Made by a program: the position numbers and the translations under genes. A DNA stretch of 10,578 nt, from positions 1-10,578 of the forward strand of contig NZ_DCLL01000009.1 of assembly GCF_002321025.1 (NCBI RefSeq). The letters run 5' to 3'. Below are positions 6,870 to 10,578 of this stretch, in pieces. The notes under the pieces were generated by a model. That model was given only the letters and a program-made list of their open reading frames with translations. It was not told where the DNA came from and searched no databases. Each line of letters starts with the position of its first letter. Positions within the stretch are counted from its first letter, which is position 1. Source of the DNA: Acinetobacter lwoffii (GTDB taxonomy: Bacteria > Pseudomonadota > Gammaproteobacteria > Pseudomonadales > Moraxellaceae).

Positions 6870-6961
6870 TTTGTCGGAGGGCGTAAGCATTAACACGTTA
6901 TAATTATTGTTATAAGGCCATTAAAACGCAGATTTGAAAGTCCGTATATCCCTGAAAATGG
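6806..6961 (-). ncRNA. Candidate small RNA gene, module 2
   Basis: This is the second copy of the module, again read on the minus strand. The 15-mer CCATTTTCAGGGATA (6961-6947) is followed by an AT-rich stretch with TTATAA-N6-TTATAA (6915-6898), then GTGTTAATGCTTACGCCCTCC, then a long hairpin (6869-6815) and eight T residues. CTCC before the hairpin can pair with GGAG in the hairpin loop. An 8-bp inverted repeat CAGATTTG/CAAATCTG (6929-6936, 7003-7010) flanks the 15-mer. Sequence outside the 15-mer and the loop core differs from module 1, while the architecture is kept, as expected for diverged structured RNAs. It lies upstream of and antisense to the thiE leader region. Confidence 0.45.
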
Positions 6962-7064
6962 TGATATTTACGATTTAATTGATAAATTGTGCTAAAAAAC
7001 TGCAAATCTGTTGCTACCTGGTCTCAGAAACAGCAAGATGGCGGCAATTAAACCGAGTTATGCC

Positions 7065-7070
7065 TATAAT
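7065..7070 (+). promoter_or_regulatory. -10 element of the thiE-hemL operon
   Basis: A perfect TATAAT lies 16 bases before the GTG at 7087 and 28 before the ATG at 7099. No good -35 hexamer is present at 16-18 bp spacing. A start near 7077 would leave a leader of only ~10 bases for GTG but ~22 for ATG, which favours the ATG. I see no TPP riboswitch in the leader. Confidence 0.45.
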
Positions 7071-7086
7071 AGAGCCATCCTAGCAA

Positions 7087-7719
7087 GTGGCGAGCAAGAT
7101 GCGCGGTTTATATTTAATTACCAATGATGATCCATTAGAGCTTTTATTGGCGAAGTTGGAAGGTGCAATGGCCAATGGTGGTGTTGCGGTCTTGCAATAT
7201 CGCCGTAAAAAAGTGGCGAAAGAAGATCAAATTTACGAAATCGAGTACATGAAAGCCATGTGTGCTGAATATGGCGTACCTTTCGTGATTAACGATGATC
7301 TGGAAATGGCGGTTAAATACGGCGTGGGTGTGCATTTAGGCCAGGATGATGGTTCGATTGTCGACGCTGTTGCGCGTTTGCCTAAAGGCGTGTTGATTGG
7401 CCGTAGCTGTAATAACTCACTTGAGCTGGCTAAACAGGCCATTGCCGATGGTGCGAATTATGTGGCATTTGGAGCAATTTATGCTACTGACAGTAAACCT
7501 GAAGCGGGTAATATTGGTCTGGAAACCTTAAAACTGGCCAAAGAGAAATTGAATGTACCTTTATGTGCCATTGGTGGTTTAACGGTTGAAAATTCCAAAG
7601 ATGTCATTGAATCAGGTGCGGATTATTGCGCGGTGATTAGTGATATATTGGGGCTTCCTATGAATGCCATTCCTGAACGTTTAGACGAATGGTCTGCGCT
7701 TTTTCAAGCTACAGCATAA
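7087..7719 (+). CDS. thiE: Thiamine phosphate synthase
   Basis: ThiE joins the pyrimidine HMP-PP and the thiazole phosphate to make thiamine phosphate in the cytosol. The (beta/alpha)8 family motifs appear in order: LQYRRKK (36-42, the QxRxK substrate loop), VINDD (68-72), GVHLGQDD (81-88), IGRSCNN (104-110), YVAFGAIYATDSKP (125-138, binding the diphosphate), AIGGL (161-165) and YCAVIS (180-185). Some positions differ from the common consensus: GRSC in place of GvSxH, and AFGAIYATDSK in place of GFGPIFPTxTK. The catalytic pattern is otherwise whole. The frame opens at GTG 7087 (210 aa), but ATG 7099 (206 aa, MRGLYLITND) matches the usual N-terminus better. hemL begins 38 bases after the stop with no terminator between, so the two are probably one operon. 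Confidence 0.93.
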   Translation: MASKMRGLYLITNDDPLELLLAKLEGAMANGGVAVLQYRRKKVAKEDQIYEIEYMKAMCAEYGVPFVINDDLEMAVKYGVGVHLGQDDGSIVDAVARLPKGVLIGRSCNNSLELAKQAIADGANYVAFGAIYATDSKPEAGNIGLETLKLAKEKLNVPLCAIGGLTVENSKDVIESGADYCAVISDILGLPMNAIPERLDEWSALFQATA

Positions 7720-7757
7720 AATTTTTTGATTGATTTAATTTTGAGTCGAGTACCTTC

Positions 7758-9059
7758 ATGAGCCTATCTCCAAAGCAAGAACAATTGTTCAAACAAGCCA
7801 ATAAACATATCCCGGGTGGCGTCAACTCACCTGTACGTGCATTTAATAGTGTCGGTGGGACGCCGGTCTTTATCGAAAAAGCTCAAGGTGCGTATCTGTA
7901 TGATGTCGATGGTAAGCGTTATGTGGACTATGTAGGTTCATGGGGGCCGATGATTTTGGGTCATGCACATCCTGCGATTATTAAAGCCGTTCAGGATGCT
8001 GCAGTCGATGGTTTGAGTTTTGGTGCGCCCACAGTTCATGAAACCACGCTGGCAGACATTATCTGCGAGATCATACCATCGATTGAACTGGTTCGTATGA
8101 CCAACTCGGGTACAGAAGCAACCATGACCGCGATCCGTCTGGCACGTGGCTATACTGGTCGTGACAAGATTGTAAAATTTGAAGGCTGTTATCACGGTCA
8201 CTCAGATTCATTATTGGTAAAAGCCGGTTCAGGTTTATTGACCAGTGGTGAAGGAGAAGCGACGTCTGCAGGTGTTCCAGCGGATTTTGCAAAACATACG
8301 CTGACACTTCCGTATAACGACATCGCGACTTTAAAAGAATGCTTTGCCAAATTCGGTTCAGAAATTGCCGGTGTGATTGTTGAGCCAGTCGCAGGCAACA
8401 TGAACCTGGTGAAACCAATTGACGGTTTCCTGCAAGCAATTCGTGATGTCTGTGATGAGCATGGTTCAGTGTTTATCATTGATGAAGTGATGACCGGTTT
8501 CCGTGTCGGTCTTGGCGGTGCACAGGCTCATTATGGCGTAACTCCGGATTTAACCACTTTAGGTAAAATCATTGGTGCAGGCCTGCCAGTGGGCGCTTTC
8601 GGTGGTAAGCGTGAAGTGATGGAATGTATTGCACCACTGGGTAAGGTATACCAAGCAGGTACATTGTCGGGTAATCCACTGGCAATGCGTGCCGGAATTG
8701 AGATGTTCAAACATCTCCGTGCTGAAGGTTTCTATGAGAAATTGTCTGCGCAACTTGAGAAACTGTTGGTTGGCTTGCAAGCTGCTGCGGATGAAGCCGG
8801 TATTCCGTTTAAGACTCAACAGGTCGGTGGGATGTTTGGTCTTTACTTTACCGATCAGGAAGACATCACGAGCTTCGATTCGATGTTGAAGTGTGATGTC
8901 GATGCTTTCCGTAAATTCTTCCATGGCATGTTAAATCGTGGCGTGAACCTTGCGCCATCTGCTTTTGAAGCAGGATTTATTTCAGCTGCGCATTCTGATG
9001 AAGATATTGCTTTCACTATTCAGGCTGCAAAAGAAACTTTTGCTGAGATGAAAGCGTAA
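7758..9059 (+). CDS. hemL: Glutamate-1-semialdehyde 2,1-aminomutase
   Basis: HemL converts glutamate-1-semialdehyde to 5-aminolevulinate in the C5 route to heme, using pyridoxal phosphate. The 433 aa length is typical. Class III aminotransferase features are clear: the N-terminal IPGGVNSPVRAF (18-29), NSGTEATMTAIRLAR (116-130), the GCYHGHSD loop (143-150), VEPVAGN (208-214), FIIDEVMTGFR (239-249) with D242 contacting the PLP ring nitrogen, and TTLGKIIGAGLPVGAFGG (266-283) with K270 as the Schiff-base lysine. GTLSGNPLAM (301-310) follows. The ATG at 7758 has a weak GTCGAG upstream and may partly depend on coupling with thiE. A hairpin follows 17 bases after the stop. Confidence 0.97.
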   Translation: MSLSPKQEQLFKQANKHIPGGVNSPVRAFNSVGGTPVFIEKAQGAYLYDVDGKRYVDYVGSWGPMILGHAHPAIIKAVQDAAVDGLSFGAPTVHETTLADIICEIIPSIELVRMTNSGTEATMTAIRLARGYTGRDKIVKFEGCYHGHSDSLLVKAGSGLLTSGEGEATSAGVPADFAKHTLTLPYNDIATLKECFAKFGSEIAGVIVEPVAGNMNLVKPIDGFLQAIRDVCDEHGSVFIIDEVMTGFRVGLGGAQAHYGVTPDLTTLGKIIGAGLPVGAFGGKREVMECIAPLGKVYQAGTLSGNPLAMRAGIEMFKHLRAEGFYEKLSAQLEKLLVGLQAAADEAGIPFKTQQVGGMFGLYFTDQEDITSFDSMLKCDVDAFRKFFHGMLNRGVNLAPSAFEAGFISAAHSDEDIAFTIQAAKETFAEMKA

Positions 9060-9076
9060 TTTATACCTCTCCCAAA

Positions 9077-9103
9077 CCCTCTCCTTAAAGGAGAGGGCTT
9101 TCA
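9077..9103 (+). terminator. Palindrome and probable terminator after hemL
   Basis: CCCTCTCC (9077-9084) and GGAGAGGG (9090-9097) form a perfect 8-bp stem with a TTAAA loop, followed by CTTTC. The stem is strong but the T tract is short, so it may be a weak terminator. The shape is also that of small palindromes found repeatedly between genes in many genomes. Confidence 0.55.
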
Positions 9104-9207
9104 TCTATCGAATAGAAATGAAAATTTAAAGACTTCTTACTGTATTCTTGCGCCATATAGGGCTCAGGCTTAGGGAAAATTACATTTAAAATTAGGGATA
9201 TTTATTC

Positions 9208-9624
9208 ATGCAAACCAAACATTATTTGACTTTAAGTGATGCTGAATTTTTATTAGATCAAGCCCATCAATATGCCATTCAGAACAGTTTTAATGTCAGT
9301 ATTGCTGTAGTAGATGAAACAGGTAATTTGCTTACGATGAAGCGTATGGATGGTGCAGCCCCAATGACTGCAAATCTGGCCGTCGAAAAAGCCAAATGTT
9401 CTGCCATGAGTCGCCATCCATCTAAACTGTTTGAAGATATTATCAAAGGCGGACAGATGGGTTTTTTGACCATGGAAAGTTTCTCAGGAATGCTGGAAGG
9501 TGGTGAACCGATTATGTATCAAGGGCAGTTGGTAGGTGCAATGGGCGTGTCAGGTGTAAAGTCGTTTGAAGATGCGGAGATTGCACAGGTAGCGATTGAG
9601 AAGTTTTTGGCGCAGCAAAGCTAA
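9208..9624 (+). CDS. GlcG/HbpS family protein (DUF336-type, heme-binding-like)
   Basis: This 138 aa protein fits the GlcG/HbpS family (formerly DUF336). Some members bind heme or cobalamin derivatives; many have no known role. Signature stretches are SIAVVDETGNLLTMKRMDGA (31-50), a helical LAVEKAKCSAM (57-67) and GAMGVSGVKSFEDAEIA (115-131). There is no signal peptide, so this is a cytosolic form, unlike secreted HbpS. AGGGA (9194-9198) lies nine bases before the ATG. The gene is separated from hemL by 148 bases and a hairpin, so it is probably its own unit. Placement next to a heme biosynthesis gene is suggestive but not proof of a heme role. A strong terminator follows. Confidence 0.85.
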   Translation: MQTKHYLTLSDAEFLLDQAHQYAIQNSFNVSIAVVDETGNLLTMKRMDGAAPMTANLAVEKAKCSAMSRHPSKLFEDIIKGGQMGFLTMESFSGMLEGGEPIMYQGQLVGAMGVSGVKSFEDAEIAQVAIEKFLAQQS

Positions 9625-9708
9625 TCTAAAATAGAAATTGATCAGCTCAATTTAATAAAATCATCCAAAGATGTTCCAAAATGAAGCGTGGAATGTGAAA
9701 TGTCAGCT

Positions 9709-9740
9709 AAAAAGCCCAATCGCTAATGATTGGGCTTTTT
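9709..9740. terminator. Strong bidirectional terminator after the GlcG-like gene
   Basis: AAAAAGCCCAATC (9709-9721) and GATTGGGCTTTTT (9728-9740) are perfect 13-bp arms with a six-base loop. T tracts of five bases occur in both directions. It lies about 85 bases after the stop at 9624. The base composition turns markedly more AT-rich just beyond it. Confidence 0.88.
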
Positions 9741-9782
9741 ACACCAATATAAGAGTTTGTTTTAAAATGAAATTTACAGAGG

Positions 9783-9810
9783 ATTTCATATAACATGTAT
9801 TATATTAATT
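9783..9810 (+). other. dif-like XerC/XerD recombination site
   Basis: ATTTCATATAA (9783-9793), a six-base spacer CATGTA, and TTATATTAATT (9800-9810) have the exact 11-6-11 layout of a Xer site. Compared from memory with the Acinetobacter plasmid dif arms ATTTCGTATAA and TTATGTTAATT, 20 of 22 arm bases match; both differences are G to A. It lies between the terminator that ends ordinary sequence and the AT-rich 219 aa gene, where a module boundary would be expected. AT-rich sequence can imitate such arms, so this remains a candidate. Confidence 0.45.
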
Positions 9811-9831
9811 TTAGGAAAACTTAATTTTCAA

Positions 9832-9918
9832 ATGCGACAGAAGCAGTCATCGCTCGTAGACACTCGCTCAATTCTTATCTATAACTATAAAAAAATGATT
9901 TTGAAGGAATTTTTATGA
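9832..9918 (+). other. Possible 28-codon leader ORF overlapping the HEPN-like gene
   Basis: ATG at 9832 opens a 28-codon frame (MRQKQSSLVDTRSILIYNYK...) ending in TGA at 9916-9918, so stop and the next start overlap as ATGA. Such overlap suggests translational coupling, but the nearest Shine-Dalgarno-like AGGA (9813-9816) is 15 bases away, which is too far. The GC-rich core (9833-9870) stands out from its AT-rich surroundings and reads equally well on the minus strand as the last 17 codons of some protein (9874-9821), so it may be a remnant. Confidence 0.2.
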
Positions 9919-10574
9919 ACGTAGCTTTAGTAAATTTACAAATGGTATGTGTTCATGTTGTGAACAGCTACTCTAAATCTGAGACAGGTTTCGGCTCTTA
10001 CAAAATTCCAGATATTAGGTGCTCAAAACCCTTAATTTATAATGTTAAAAAAAACGATCAATTGGTTTTTTTACAGAGAATGTTAGATTTAAAAATTGAT
10101 AATAAAGAGATCAATTTATCGCTTCCTAATGAGATCGGACTATCATTGAATATATTTACTAAAGCTAGAGATGAAGCTGAAAATCTACTAGAAAAACTTA
10201 AAAAAGATATGGAAAAGAATAAAGATTTTTATAGTGAAAATGTCTCGTTATTTTATGACTATATTGAACAAATACAAATAGCATCTGTTTTTTCTTATAA
10301 AGCAGTTGAAGCATTTTGCAACGCCACAATCCCTAATGACTTCGTTTATAAAAAAACAAACTCAAAAGGTATTCAAGAAGTCTATGAAATTTCTCAAATT
10401 GAAAAATGGATACCAACTTCAGAAAAACTCACTGAAATTATTCCAAATATTTTGAACTGTGAATCACCTAAGCAAATCAAGTATTGGTCAATGTTTAAAG
10501 AATTAGAAACCCTTAGAAATGAAATTATTCATTCAAAAAAGAAAAATAGCATTGAAAATAGAGACTGTAAATAA
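9915..10574 (+). CDS. Unrecognised AT-rich protein with a HEPN-like C-terminal region
   Basis: This 219 aa lysine- and asparagine-rich protein is complete in the window. GAAGGA (9903-9908) lies six bases before the ATG. Residues 1-70 look strand-rich and are not recognised. About 83-137 are helical, ending in YKAVEAFCNATIP (128-140). The C-terminal helix (about 190-208) is FKELETLRNEIIHSK, containing R201-x4-H206, the R-x4-6-H signature of HEPN ribonuclease domains. The acidic helix ending in AIP-type sequence paired with ELxxLRNxIIH is a layout I associate with HEPN proteins of toxin and antiviral systems. No partner such as a nucleotidyltransferase is visible, because the window ends four bases later. 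Composition is far more AT-rich than its neighbours, suggesting recent transfer. Function is unproven. Confidence 0.7.
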   Translation: MNVALVNLQMVCVHVVNSYSKSETGFGSYKIPDIRCSKPLIYNVKKNDQLVFLQRMLDLKIDNKEINLSLPNEIGLSLNIFTKARDEAENLLEKLKKDMEKNKDFYSENVSLFYDYIEQIQIASVFSYKAVEAFCNATIPNDFVYKKTNSKGIQEVYEISQIEKWIPTSEKLTEIIPNILNCESPKQIKYWSMFKELETLRNEIIHSKKKNSIENRDCK

Positions 10575-10578
10575 AACT

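Larger units (their letters stand above)
6737..6961. repeat. Direct repeat pair TATCCCTGAAAATGG
   Basis: Identical 15-mers lie at 6737-6751 and 6947-6961, 210 bases apart, each followed by AT-rich sequence. Each sits 77-81 bases from the long hairpin of its module, so the two modules look like diverged copies of one unit. On the minus strand the repeat would be promoter-proximal or at the RNA 5' end. Confidence 0.7.

Noticed and set aside
6898..6915. TTATAA-N6-TTATAA as a second dif site
   Set aside because: The spacing is six but the arms are only six bases and match neither XerC nor XerD arms beyond AT-rich palindromy.
6870..7086. TPP riboswitch in front of thiE
   Set aside because: The conserved CTGAGA and the ACCTGATCTGG-type segments of the thi-box are not present. 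The partial match GGTCTCAG near 7020 lacks the rest of the structure.
8071..8439. Minus-strand open frames inside hemL and other well-defined genes
   Set aside because: They lie within genes with clear family motifs, have no ribosome sites and show no recognisable protein features, so they are shadows of the real frames.
1..10578. CRISPR array, tRNA or rRNA genes
   Set aside because: No regularly spaced repeats of suitable length, no cloverleaf with a T-loop GTTCGA-type segment, and no rRNA-like stretch was found by reading both strands.

Overview
The window looks like chromosome from a moderately AT-rich gammaproteobacterium, most likely Acinetobacter or a close Moraxellaceae relative. This rests on codon use, the thiE-hemL gene pair, the DUF3144 and Mpo1-like proteins and the AT-rich intergenic style. 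It is a judgement from reading; no database search was run. Most of the window is housekeeping or conserved accessory sequence. The last ~800 bases change character.

Layout. Positions 1-1268 (minus strand) hold an Amidohydro_2-family hydrolase followed 40 bases later by the start of a small membrane protein that runs off the left edge. A DUF3144 protein with a histidine-rich tail (minus) and an unrecognised 210-213 aa protein (plus) diverge from about 1.8 kb. Next come two tandem CYTH-CHAD genes (minus, 2.55-5.61 kb), separated by a terminator. The downstream copy is a canonical triphosphate/polyphosphate-type protein. The upstream copy keeps an intact CYTH domain but has lost the basic signature motifs of its CHAD domain. 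A divergent Mpo1-like (DUF962) membrane protein follows at 5.93 kb.

Positions 6317-7086 contain no protein gene but are highly structured. After the Mpo1-like terminator there are two tandem ~160-base modules. Each has the same 15-base repeat and, read on the minus strand, a long hairpin ending in a T-rich tract. I read these as two related minus-strand small RNA genes, possibly of the C4-antisense-like type, though that family assignment is only a hypothesis.

Positions 7087-9059 encode thiamine phosphate synthase (thiE) and glutamate-1-semialdehyde aminomutase (hemL) as a probable operon, so thiamine and tetrapyrrole cofactor synthesis are linked here. A GlcG/HbpS-like protein follows at 9208 with its own ribosome binding site and a strong terminator.

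From about 9.74 kb the sequence becomes much more AT-rich. A 28-bp XerC/XerD dif-like site (9783-9810) lies in front of a 219 aa gene whose C-terminal part carries an R-x4-H motif in a HEPN-like setting. Together these suggest the left edge of an acquired, possibly Xer-mobilised, defence or toxin-type segment continuing beyond the right edge. The best candidates for something undescribed are the paired small RNA modules, the CYTH-CHAD pair with one decayed CHAD domain, and the dif-like site with the HEPN-like gene.
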